Positions 1-12,300 of a DNA stretch of 64,000 nucleotides are shown here, in pieces. Both the position numbers and the translations under genes were made by a program. Numbering within the stretch: position 1 is the first letter of the stretch; each line of letters begins with the position of its first letter. Under the pieces are notes generated by a model, which worked only from the letters and a program-made list of their open reading frames with translations, had not been told where the DNA came from and made no database searches. The DNA comes from Sympetrum striolatum (Eukaryota; Arthropoda; Insecta; Odonata; Libellulidae), in NCBI GenBank assembly GCA_947579665.1, contig OX388350.1, positions 2,232,001-2,296,000 of the forward strand. The letters are read 5' to 3'.

Positions 1-3000
1 TTCCTTCTACCCTCTGCTTTCCCAAGTTTTCCTAACATAATACCCATAGTGATGCTTTCAACAGACTTTCTTCTTCCCTTATTAGATGCTGCACTGCTAT
101 CAATGATAGTTCTTCTGTCAACCTTGGCCTCAGGAGAAATCTTCCCACTACTCTTTAGATTTAGCCCAAGAGATGATGAATTGCTCAGGGATTTTGACAT
201 TTTGGATTGGTCCACTCCATGCACAGTTTCTCTAACATTAGTCTCCAAATTGGAGGGTGATAAGTCTATTTCAGCACTTTTACTAAGATCAGTAGCACTT
301 GACTCTGATTCCACTTTCTTTGAATTCTCCATCACTGACACAGATGGCTTACGCACAAGGTTTTTAGGGAAACTGCCGGATGACTTCTCATACCCTTCGC
401 TTAACATATCAGCAACACCAAACTTCACTTTTCCCACCATATGTATGTCACTAGCTGGACGGAATGAAGGAGAGGTTGACATGTGAGGACCTTCTGATCC
501 TTTGGTCGTTTCACTTGGGGAAGGGCTCTTTGGAGGAGATACATGGGGCACAGCCAAGTTCTTTGGCATATTGTCATCACATGGAATGAATGGGCCATGA
601 ATGACAGAAGATGCATGGGCTGGGGTCGGTTGTCTTGAGGGAGGTGAATGTGATGTTCCGCAGCTTAGATTGGTGGGCATATCTCCAGAAGATGGAACCA
701 TCCTGGATGCTCCAAAAGTATGCGCAGCAGAGGGAATAGGAGACGAGTGGGCTGAGGGAGGGACTGCTGATCCATAAGACTGAGGGCCAAACATCATGTG
801 GACAGGAGCAGAAGATGGAACGACCCTTTCCGTTGGTGTTGGAGCGCAAATAGTTTCAATACTCCAAAGTTTTGGTGGTGTTGTTTGACCAGTTTTCTTT
901 GGAGGCATGGAACCCGGCGATGTTAAATTCATTGGTGTCATATCTCCCAAGGAAGAAGATTGCAGATGTGGGTCTAAGTTGATTCTAAGAGGGGCTTCTG
1001 AGGGAGATTTCATAGATAAATCTTGGGAGGACGATTTCTGCATGTGATGCTTATCTTTCATTAAATTATGTTCTGTTTTACCATCAAAGGAGGCCAAACT
1101 CTTTGCAATTAATGGGTCGTGAAAACTCCTTGCCGATAGATCTGAAGCACAACTTTCTGATGGCCTTGTAATAAGATTTTCTGGAGATTCAGACATGGAA
1201 TATCCACCTGAAGTGGAAGTCCCACTTAATCCTGTCACTCTCCCTCCAGAGAGTTTCTCCACTATCTTCTCAAGAGGATTGGTCCCATGGAAAGCCACAG
1301 TTGGCTTCATTGACCTAGCGGAAACACTTTTCTGAGAAAAATCTTCAACATCATGCACTCTTTTGTCTTGGATACCCTCTTTAACTTGAGAATAAGCTTC
1401 AGTATGTCCAGACATTTTTAAAATTGCGCTTTCCAATGATTTCCGTCCGATCTCTGGAACTTTCAGCACCTTGTGTGCAGGGGGGCATATCACACTTTCA
1501 TGGATGTCCTTGCCGAGGCTTGGTATTTTGAGCTCAGACTTCTTATCTGATGCCCCAATAGATAATTTCTGAATTGCCTTGGGTGAGAGTTGAATGGGTA
1601 CATGCTGAGATGCTGGGATTTCACACAAGCTCGGTGATGGTGATTTTGTAGAATAAACATTAGGTAAGAATGACTCTGACTTTCTTTCCCCCATCTGGAG
1701 TTTTGATACTTCCTCACTTTCTTGATATAAATTTTTTTCACTCAGATTTTCTGCCTGGGCTTTATCAACCTCAGACCTGGATCTGCTGGGAGAGTCAACA
1801 ATTATCGTGGGTAAAATTTTGTGAGGTCTTCCCCAGGTATCAAAACGCTTCTCTGGAAGTTCTCCAACATCTCTGATTTTTTCTACTGAAGCAGGATACT
1901 TCCCTTCTGCATGAATGGACTTTTTCAAATGGTGAACACTCTCTGTATCCTTTCGGCCTTCATATGAAGAGGAAACTGCTATTTTATTCTCATGCAACCT
2001 CAAACTATCTCCCCCATCTTTAGGCTTAACTTTAATGGATTCAGTTTCAGACTTTGAATAAGTTGTCAAAGCTTTGTCATCATGAGATGAAAATGGTAAG
2101 GGAGATGTTCTTTTAGTTACCTTTGATTTCTGAGCACAAGAGATGTCTACCAATGAGTCACTTCTGTACATTTCTTTTGAATCAGGCTCTTGCAAAGGTA
2201 TATTGCTTTGAAGAGATGAAACCTTGGTTGAAGAAACAGTAGAGGTGTGCACTATAGCAGGCATAGGTGCAGAGAAAGAGTCTGAAATTTTAGGAACAGA
2301 GAATATAGATTTGAATTCAGAGTGTTCAAAGGAAGGTTTCATCTTTTCACTGGCTGGTGGAGGAAGAGGCTCCAGAGATAGATCAGTTTTTGGATTATTA
2401 TCTAATCCTTTTGCTTCACCTCCTCCTTTGCTTGATGATGGAACAAATCGGGTCTCTTCTCTCTTCTCATATTTGCTAGAGTGATCTTTGGGATTCACAG
2501 CTTTGTGTTTACTTCTGATTAATTTCTCTTCTTCTGCCAAGGACTTACTAGAAATAGCTTCTTCATCAACATAAATAGAACCTTTACTTTTACCAGGTAC
2601 AACAGGAAAAGTCTTTAGAGAAGAAGTTTCTGCAATTTTTGTATCGTAAGACTTAACAGAAGATGACAGATTGATTTCTTTGTCTTGACTTATACTAAAA
2701 TCTTTCAAACATTCAGGACGAGGTGATTCATCACCAGTTTTTGCAATGGAAGGTACATGTTTGGCTCCTCTACTAATCACTGCTTCACTACAAGAGTCTT
2801 TTACATCTTTCTGCAGCATCCCCATGCCTTTCTTGTTCACAAAGAGAGGTTTCTCCAGCAATTCTTCCTGTTCATTTGCCTTAGCAGCAACTAGTTTCTC
2901 CATCAAATTTAATGCATCTGTTTTATGAGAAGTCTTGGTCAAATCTGAATTACTATCTGACAGCTGAGGCTGTGCTATTGAATCACAAATGGTCGGTTCA

Positions 3001-6000
3001 CTTCTTGTGGAACTGGGCGCTTTTTTATCAGCTGATCCTATATCTTTTACTTCATAACTTTTCCCAATGGATGAATCTTTGCTTTCCAACAAAGGGCTTT
3101 TTACCACTACATTCAATACCGCAGGAAACCTGGGTTCTGAGTATTTTATGTTTTTAAAGGTCATATCCACACTTCCTATTTGCTCACTGGATGAAGTTTC
3201 AAAGCTGTCAACTGGCTTACTATCCTTACAAATGGATTCATCATCTCTATTCAATGATACTTTGGGCAAATTGTCTACCTTAGATAAAATTTTTGATTCT
3301 GCAGTTGATTTACAGCTATCTTTAAACATCTCAGTAGCTGAGGTAGAATGACCTGACCTCTTCTCGGCCAATTGAGAATCTTTAGACAAATTAGGAGCTT
3401 TTGATGATGTATGTGGATTTTGAAGAATATTGGCATCTTCAGGCTTTGAAGCTTGACCATCAACATGTGACAAACTCTTCAATGGATCTCTTGACTCATT
3501 ATTTGTACTGGGAAGATCTTTTTCTAGTTCTATCTTTTCTTTCAATTCTGGTTTACTGGAATGATAAGTTGGTTTACTTGGTTCAATGATGTCTTTCAAT
3601 AAAGAATCCTTAATGGAGTCAGAAAGTAAGCCTTTACTTGAATGTGAAACCCCTGATTTTTGGACATCAAAAGTAGAAGATTTGTCACAAGGTTGATCCA
3701 TTCCTTCTTTGCTTTTTATCAGCTGAGTTTGCTCATCTTTTGAAACATTCCTTCCTGTATTTTCAGATTTTACAATTATTTCCCTTACATCGGGTTTAAA
3801 GGAAACCTTTTCAGTCAAATTGCTTTTCTCAATATTTTTTGAGCCTCCATAACCTAAATCCAATGCCTTTTTAGACGTTTCCATATCATCCGCTGAAACT
3901 TGAGACTTGCCAGAACTACTATCTTTATTTGTTTGTTTCATAAGCTCTGGTGTAACTGCTGTACATTTTATTTCAGAGGAATTTTCATCTTTCTTCTCAG
4001 ATGTTTGCAAATTTTCATTTTCAGGAGAACTCAATTTTATATCTTCCTTATTAATTAAAACATCCTTAGAATTTTTGGATTCCTGTAAATGTGCCTTCTC
4101 AGGAGAACCAGCCTCCAACTTGGTTTTTACAGCCGTGTGTGGAACAACTTCTAACTTTGAGGCCTCTCTACTGATTGAAGAAGTATTGGATTTTGCAGAT
4201 GTTGAAACAGAACTTAACAAAGAAGCTTCAATAATAGGTTTAGAAGCTGAGTGGCCAGTACTGGATACTGATTGAGAGGAAGAATCTTTCAAGCTGTCCG
4301 TAGGCTTGGAACTTTGTGCACAGGTGGACCCTACATCAGATTTCAATGACTTACTACCATCTTTAACCCCTATTGAATGGCCCAGAGGTCTTTTGGAGGC
4401 AGATGCTGACTCTTCGGTAGATGAGTCACCAAGTACAACTGAAGGCTTGGTTAAATGTGGAGCAGCAGCTACCATTGAACATTCTTTACTGAAAATAGAG
4501 GAAATATTCTGTTTAGAATCTGGCATTGGTGAAATAGTTACTTCTCTTGAACATTCTACTGGCTTTTCAACAGTTTTTTCTTTCAATTTTTCCCCATCTT
4601 TCTCGTGTACATTCAACTTATTTTCAGGAGACAGTTCACATTTCATCTTGTCTACTTCAGTGATTTTTGGGGAATCTAAAATATCTTTCTGAAACACAAT
4701 TTTTGGTTCAGATTTGCTCTCTTTTTCAGATATTTTCCCAGAAGTCATCTCGTCTGATTTAAACAACTCGGATGACTTTGATGATGGACTTTTGTCGACT
4801 GATGATGTATTCCCAACACCAGTTTCTAGTTTGTTACTGGGGGCCAAATTTAGTTCACTAGCATCCCTAGGAGTAAGGCCAAAGGGTGTTCTGTGTTTCT
4901 CTGAGTCAAATTCTTCTTCTGCTTCTTTCCTTTCCTTTCCTTCCTTGTCAACAATGTCTGATGAGCTAGACTTTGATAGATTAGCATCCAAGTTAGAGGA
5001 TTCCATTGACTTCTCTTTGCTATCATCAACTGGAATGGATGAAGTGACCATATCAGTTTTACTGTGGGTGGCAGACACTAATTCAGGCTTTCTTCTTTCC
5101 ATGCTATCCCAACGTCTTGACATGGATGAGGTCTTTTTAGGAGCATCTTTGGGCGAGATAATAGAATCACATACAACCTTCCCGGTGTGAGACGGTGATT
5201 TTGTTTTGTCAGGAACAATCTTTGACTCATGAAAAGACTCATTGCTTCTGCTAGAATCATCTGAGTTATCTTTCACTACATCAACTAGGTTCTCTGAAAC
5301 AGGCCTTAGGGAGGACAAAGATGATGATGGACTACTTTTATCTTCAACTTCTTTCCTCTCTTCTGAAAGGACTGAACTCGAAGGGTTTCCATCCTTCCCC
5401 TCTTCTTTTTCCTCTTCCTCACCTTCTTTTCGAGTATTTCCAGCATCGCACTCTTTTCCCAAACCAACACCTGTAACATACATCACCGGTTCTTCAACCG
5501 CTTCACTTACTTCGACGTCTGCACTTTCTGCAGAAGGCTTGCTTACACCCTCGTCAACATTTGCATCCTCTGATCGCACTTTTTTAGAAGATTCCTCACT
5601 GTTGCTCTGTTCTGATGCTCTTTTCACACCCCTTCCACTCGTATATGCAGCCACTTCTTTGATCACACCCGATGATATATTTTTGTCCAGAGTCTTTATT
5701 ACAGCAACATTGTTGTCCTTCAAAACTGTGACCTCTTCGTCTTCAGCTTGTTTTCTAACAGAGTCCGATTCAGGAACTTCATCAACTTCTTTTGTACTCT
5801 CACCACTTAAAGTGTCCATATTCACCGAGTCACTTTGCCCCTGAGAATGAATCGCCTTCTGCACTTCACTTGCATTCACTTCCTTAATCACTCCCACAGA
5901 TTTTACATTCAAACTCTCTTCAGCATCACTCTTTGAAACAAGTCCATCACTTTTTCCCAAATTTCCTTCATTTTCATCTTTTGGCTCTAAAAGGCTTACT

Positions 6001-6363
6001 CTCTTGGTCTCTTTCATTTCCACAGCATCCCTGCTCCCTGGAACGGATTGCTGAAGCTTCTCTGCAGCATCTTCATTCTTCACTTTGTTTACGCAAACCA
6101 ATTTGATGACCTGTGCCCTCTGGACAACTACTTTGCTGGGTGGCTCCTCCTGCGAGTCATCACTGTTGATTCCATTCATCTTTTCCATGTCTTCCTCCAG
6201 CTTAACTTGTCCAGTATCTGTGACTGGTTTCTCATTTGAAACTTCATCTGCTTCTGGCTCTGCTGAATCCAAGTCCTCTTCATCTTCTTCTCTGTCCTCG
6301 TTCATTTTGGACAGTTCGTTGGAGGAAAGCTGCGCTAACAGCTGAATCAGACTCTCACGGTCC
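1..6363 (-). CDS. RSF1: RSF1 exon 4, giant disordered-region exon, runs off the left edge
   Basis: The acceptor TTTTACAG|GGACC is at 6364/6363. The first codons read [21 protein letters not shown], continuing the conserved domain. The frame stays open over 6.36 kb to the edge: more than 2120 residues rich in Ser, Lys, Glu and Asp. Visible features are an acidic run (about residues 261-280), a bipartite NLS-like [16 protein letters not shown] (antisense of about 5575-5620), an EEEEKEE run (antisense of about 5400-5430) and Pro/Ser-rich stretches near antisense 600-900. No folded domain is recognisable. Several open frames on the plus strand here all lie in one phase and are shadows of this exon. 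The frame is still open at base 1, so the exon or gene continues. Confidence 0.88.
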
Positions 6364-9300
6364 CTGTAAAAGGTGTGACAGGAGGTATAAACATCAAAAC
6401 TCTCAAAATACAGCATCACACAATCTGATAATATTATCATTAATTATGTTACTTCGTAAATATCTAAAAATATGATGATGAGGAAGAGAATTATAAGTTG
6501 TTCACACCTAAACAAGATAAAAGAAAATGGTCAATTAAAGGATCATTTGATAACACGAAACTCCATTATACTTTAAATTGTAACTGATACTCTTTTCCAA
6601 AAGGTTTGAACTATTTTTCTGATAGCACACCTGCTTTGGCAGAGAAAATATCTCCATAACACTGTATTTCTTAAAATCATTTATTAATCCTAGATTTCTC
6701 CAAAACCTATCAAATACCATTATAGTAATTATAGTGTATAAGAACCATTGATATACTTGTGGAATTTTATAAATGGCAAATCTTAAGCAATGAAGGATAA
6801 AAGAAGGATATTTTAAAATTTTTGACATCAATTTGAATCGTTTACTTGCAAAATATTTCTTATGAGGTAGTAATGAGATTATGAAAACACAAGATTCAAG
6901 TTCTAAATGTAGGCTCGATTTGACATTTTGCTCAAAGTATGACTGGTATTTTTTATAATAGCTGTTAACAGACAATAAAATCACATTAAGCATATTGACC
7001 TCTTAGTGCTATCCTTCTTCCTGGGGTACTGGCAAGAAATGCAAAGAGCATTTTAATAAAATGTCGCAACTAGGAAAAAAAACAAAATATAAAGCTATTT
7101 TTTACATATCTATATGCATTTTTTATTAATGATATTAAACTGGTTAATAATGATAAATATAATAATGATAATCGGCGGGCAAACATATCGGCCCACTGAA
7201 CTTTTCAGCCGAGTGGCAAAAGCCGATGTATGCCACACTAAAACGGTTAATACCCATTATGATCATAACTTTCTACCACATAGATCCACTATATACTTTT
7301 CATCAGAATATTGTGCTAACAAGTGTATAACAGGTTTTGTAAAAATTAGAAGTTGTGGATATCAATGCAGAAGTAATAAATTGGATGCAAGACGTTCTCA
7401 CTGACAGAGAATAAGTAGTACTTGATATTAATTGGTACTTGGTATTAGTTTAAACTAGAATAAGGTGACTTCAGGCATCCCACAGGGTAGTGTAATCAGG
7501 CTGTAACTATTTTTTGTACATACATGGTCTTTGTATTTTGTATATCTATGAACTTAGTAATCACATTGATAGTAATGTTAGAATACTTGGAGACAGCACA
7601 GTGAAATAGGGAGTTTAGAGGATAGATTAACCTTGTTGAACTACTTAGATAGAATAATAAATTAGACTTGGCAATTAGAGGTAAATGTAGACAAGTGTTC
7701 AGTAGTTATCTTCTTCAAAAGCAAATCTACAACAAATGATTATTTGTACAGCCTCTATGGGGTTAACTTAATGACAGTAGAATCAGTGAATAGTTTATCA
7801 TGGAGTAACTACATCCGTAATATTTGTGTTAAAGCACTTAAAAAACAGCTTTCTTAAGAGAATAGTTGGTAGGAGCAAAGAAGAAATTTGCAAGGGATGT
7901 TACTAAGCATTATTTAGGCCTCACCTTGAGTATGCATGCAGTTGTCGACAAATGTCATATTTGGAACTTAAAAAATGTATAATGAGAAGCGATACCCTTA
8001 GTAAAGAATTACTACAATAAAGCAGTTACTCAAATCATTCAGGGCACAGGATGGGTATCTTTAAAAGTTAGAAGAATAATACAACGTATAAATAAACTAA
8101 AATGCATTCGGAGGAAGTATGTTCTCAGAAGATTTAACTGATATAATGCGACCTCCTTCTTACATGGGTCATTCTGATACTGAGAAGAAGATAAAAAATC
8201 TGATGTGGCCAGCACATGACTTTCTCCATATATAAGATGTAAATACTTATCTACGACAGTAATTTAGAACTCTATATTCCATCTAAACTTGGAAGATGAG
8301 TGATTAATTTATATATTATTATCTTTTACCTCACAAACAATATAAATAATGTTTTTTGGGACATGATCGATGAAAAACAATGAAATTGGCCTTTCGCCCA
8401 CGGAGCCCAGAGCGCCCACAACGTACATAATCAGCAACTTCCGGTTTATCAGTATTTCACGAATAACTCCTAATCAACCGGTGATACAAAAATATGTTAA
8501 ATACAAAAGTTATAGTAAATTACATTATCTAAAACTTTTATAAGTAATACAATATACGTATATATCATATTTATGGAGATATTCTGAAAACCGGAAATGA
8601 TCTTTAATGGATGAAGCTCGACTTCCGGTACACCGATTTACTCCATAAACTAATCAACTCTGACAGCACACATCACAAACCTATACATGAAGTTTGGTAT
8701 TGATACGATCACTAGTTTTCACGTTAGAGCACCCACTAGCACACACACACATACAGACACACACACACACACACAGACATCATTCCGAAAATGGTTAAAA
8801 CGTGTTCTAGGGACCCCAAAACATGTATTTCCGTTGAAATCTCGAAGTCGAATTTTTTCATGAAAACAATACTTTCTCTATACTTCGTATATGGAGAAAG
8901 TAAAAAAGGGAAATAGATGCCTGAACAAATCATTTCAAGAATTCAATTTATCCAAAAATGTTACACAAAAGCAATAGATTAGAAAAATAGAGTCGTGATG
9001 TCACTGCCACACGTCAAAGGGAGTTTTTGCAGGGACCTTATGTAGACAACAGATCTAAGAAGAAGTATAAACGATGCACAGCATCTTCAACAGCTATAAG
9101 TAAATCTGAAATACTGACAAAATTCAAGCAGATGCACACCACGTGAATATCTACACTACATACCTGATGCATCACTCTCAGCTCCGAAAACAAATATATC
9201 GCATTAAAATGTTTAATTAGGTACAACAATCATTACTTTGTATTATAAATAGCTCACTTTGCAACCAATTCCCAGGTTTCATCATCCAGGTCCTCTCTGT

Positions 9301-12300
9301 AAACCCTCAAGTAAACTTGAGGGAGAGGCCCTCGGAGCACATCAGCTATTGTTGGTTTGGAAATGGAGCCTAATGATGAAGCGTTAGAAGGAGGTGGTAA
9401 TGGAGAAGCAGCAGCCGATTCTTCTTTCAACAGATCTTGAGGACTGGGCTCTACTTGGTTCTCTTCTGGGCGTGGGGATGGTGCAATAAGTGCAGTTGCT
9501 ACTGAGGAGGGGAAGAATTGGTACCAATACGTATGTCCTTGTTTATCTCTACCAAGAGGTTGTGTTCTCAGCTCCCCTCCAGACAGCTTGTTAACCTCCG
9601 CTTTGAAACGAGCATTTAAATCAAACTGCATCTCAAGTAACATCTGCAAAAAGTATAAATGGTACATGCTAGTTTCAAATACATTTTAAATTTTCAATGT
9701 CACTGCAAAATACTAAAAAAATGATTTAAATATGCTAACTAGAATGATTTATAGTAGGTAAACAGTGATAGATTTAATAATTAGCTTAGAAACTGGTAAA
9801 CCTGTTAGATTTGATTCACTTCAAACAAAAAAGGGTTCAAAATTCACTTTAATTTTCATTAAAGATTTAAGATTTATTTATTTTAGTGTTGAAATGCAAG
9901 TCTGTAAAGTGCAATAACAAGTTATCTATGATTCAAATTTACTTGAGGCATTAATTTATGCTACTTTCATGAAAACAATATCAAAGCATTCACAGTTACC
10001 ATATAATAAAAGTTCATGCAAAAAATAACTATAATTATCAGAAAATGTGATTTGAGCTCTAAGTATAATTTAGTAAGATTACATAGAATTGCATAAGATT
10101 GCCAAACTGTATGTAGAAAAATTGAAGGTAGAGCTATTCATGAACAATAAATGAAGATTAAATAGGAAATAATAAAAACTAGGAATCAAATATTTACTGA
10201 AGGAGGAATTGATGAAACGCATGCACTGATTATAGAGCGATTAAAGAAGGACTTCACTGCATTGTTTCCATCTGTTTGCCGGTGGAATTTTATTGTGAAA
10301 TATTTAAAAATTGCAAGAAGAAAATGGCCCAATTAAAATTCTCAATTTTGTTTACAAAATACATGAGTGAAGTATATATACATCAACTTACTTTGAGTGT
10401 TCGTAGCTTAACAGCAAGGCGGGCTTTCTTGTACCCGAATCTTTCAATTTCCCATCCATCTTGACTGGAGTACGTGTGGCAAAATTTCACGAGGGCCCTC
10501 TCCCAACGCTCATTTGAAACACTTTTTCTGGCCTTGCGTAGCAGTTTGACGTGAAGGTCTACTAATGGCTGAGGTACTGTATGAATAAAATATTCAGCTC
10601 ATTATTATCAGGAGCAATTGCAATCAAGAACAATGACAAGAGAGCAAATTATTTCTAAAACAGTACAAAGATATTACTATCCATACAATCCTCCAGACAA
10701 CTATATTTAGCACCTCTTTGAAAGAAATGCTAAAAGAATAAAATTAACAGTTCCTTTGAATAATCTCATAAGCTTTATTCAGGTTTAAAATCTCCAATGG
10801 CTGTCTTTGTTCCTCACCCCCTTCACCAGTATTCGGAGAAAGGATCACCACTCTTTTAAGAACACCCAATTTCAATAGTGATGCTATCTTTATTGCTCCT
10901 GAAAAAGTTAGCATTGCTTATTGAAATGTACAGTCCTGGCCAAAATTAATGCAGCAACGGCCGTAAGAATCGCTAGGGAGGTGCTGCGTTAATTTTGGCC
11001 AGGAGTGTACATTGAATGTTCTTTAAACAATGGCAATCCTCTCTGTTTTCTCCCAATACTGGTGAAGGAGCATGGACAAAGACAGCTATTTTGAACCTCT
11101 AATTCGTTAACACCCATGTTCCAATTATTTTTTCTTTACAATCTAAAAAGCAAAAAAAAAATGAAATTCAATTTAAAGACTGATAATTCAAAATGAAAAC
11201 ACCATACTATCAGTATTTTTTTGCATATCGGTCTTTAAAAATTAATCCATTCAACTTTTAAAACAATTCTAATAAAGAAAAAAAATACAAAAAGGCATGT
11301 GTCAATTAATTTGAATAATTTAAAGAAATAAAAAGTAATTTAAGCTTGTCTAGATTTAACTTAAGATAACAATGTAAGTTTAGAATAATAATGTCGTGAT
11401 CAGAGGCATACATATCTCAACATAGTGAAGGCCTAATTAATAAAAAAATACAAATAATTCGCAGAAGACTTCATAAATAATAATGCAAGGACATTTTGAT
11501 AAAAATATTAGAAACATAATGAAGATGCGTTATCATTAACAAATATCGAAATGAAATCTATCTCAAAATAACTTAATGTAGAGAATTTACTATAGGAGGA
11601 GGAGGTTACATGAAACATAGAGGAAGACGAGATGGGTGGACCTGCTCTTGAAGGAATTGAGAAGTGGTGAGAAAATGAATAGTGGATAAGGAAGCTCTCA
11701 CGAGGAAAAAAAATGTGATACTAGGATTTGAAATGCACAGTAAAGAACAGACTGGTAAAATCTGTACTAAGTGGTAATTCATGGGTGGATCACAGAGGTG
11801 CGGTAGAGACAGTAATATTTATTCTGATGTAGAAGAATATTTTGAGATTAAAGAACTCGGTTGAGGTTGGTTGGATGTATGCCGAATTATTAATCTATTA
11901 ATTTATAAGTTCTATATTAACAAATATTAGAATTCTCGGTAGGCTTCAGAATCAAGGGGGAATTGTTTCCTCCAAACATGCTGTCTAGAGAAAGAATAAC
12001 ACAGAATTAAGTCAAACTTTGTAGTGATTATGAACATTAAACAGCTGCATGAAAGATATATTTTGATTATGGTGAGATTATCTTCAATTAATAAAATTTA
12101 TCGATAGAGATATTAGATGAGTGTGCCAAAAGCCAACTGATTTTCATAGATGAGAGTATCTAGGGATCTAAAAATAACAGTTTTTAAAGCCATCTATGGG
12201 AGAGACTGCACATATCTAAAACGCCAATAATAGAGGCCCCTTTACAATAGTGATAAAATAAAAACACTTTATAATAATTCCAAGGAGTATATTTGATGTG

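Larger units (their letters stand above)
6364..9257 (-). other. RSF1 intron 3
   Basis: A GT-AG intron of 2.9 kb. From 6364 to about 7150 it is plain AT-rich sequence in which I see nothing. A decayed LINE occupies about 7330-8260 and an interspersed repeat with a CA tract about 8380-8905. The rest, to 9257, shows no feature. Confidence 0.85.

Noticed and set aside
5242..5844. 200-codon open frame on the plus strand, with similar ones along 49-6345
   Set aside because: All lie antisense to the RSF1 giant exon in one fixed phase. They are Ser/Thr/Phe-rich reflections of Glu/Lys/Ser codons, with no homology or splice context.
6535..6993. 152-codon minus-strand frame in RSF1 intron 3
   Set aside because: It is AT-rich and low in complexity, lies between good splice sites, and shows no similarity.
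7114..7404. 96-codon plus-strand frame at the start of the decayed LINE
   Set aside because: The reverse transcriptase similarity lies in other frames; this frame is an accident of the pseudogene.
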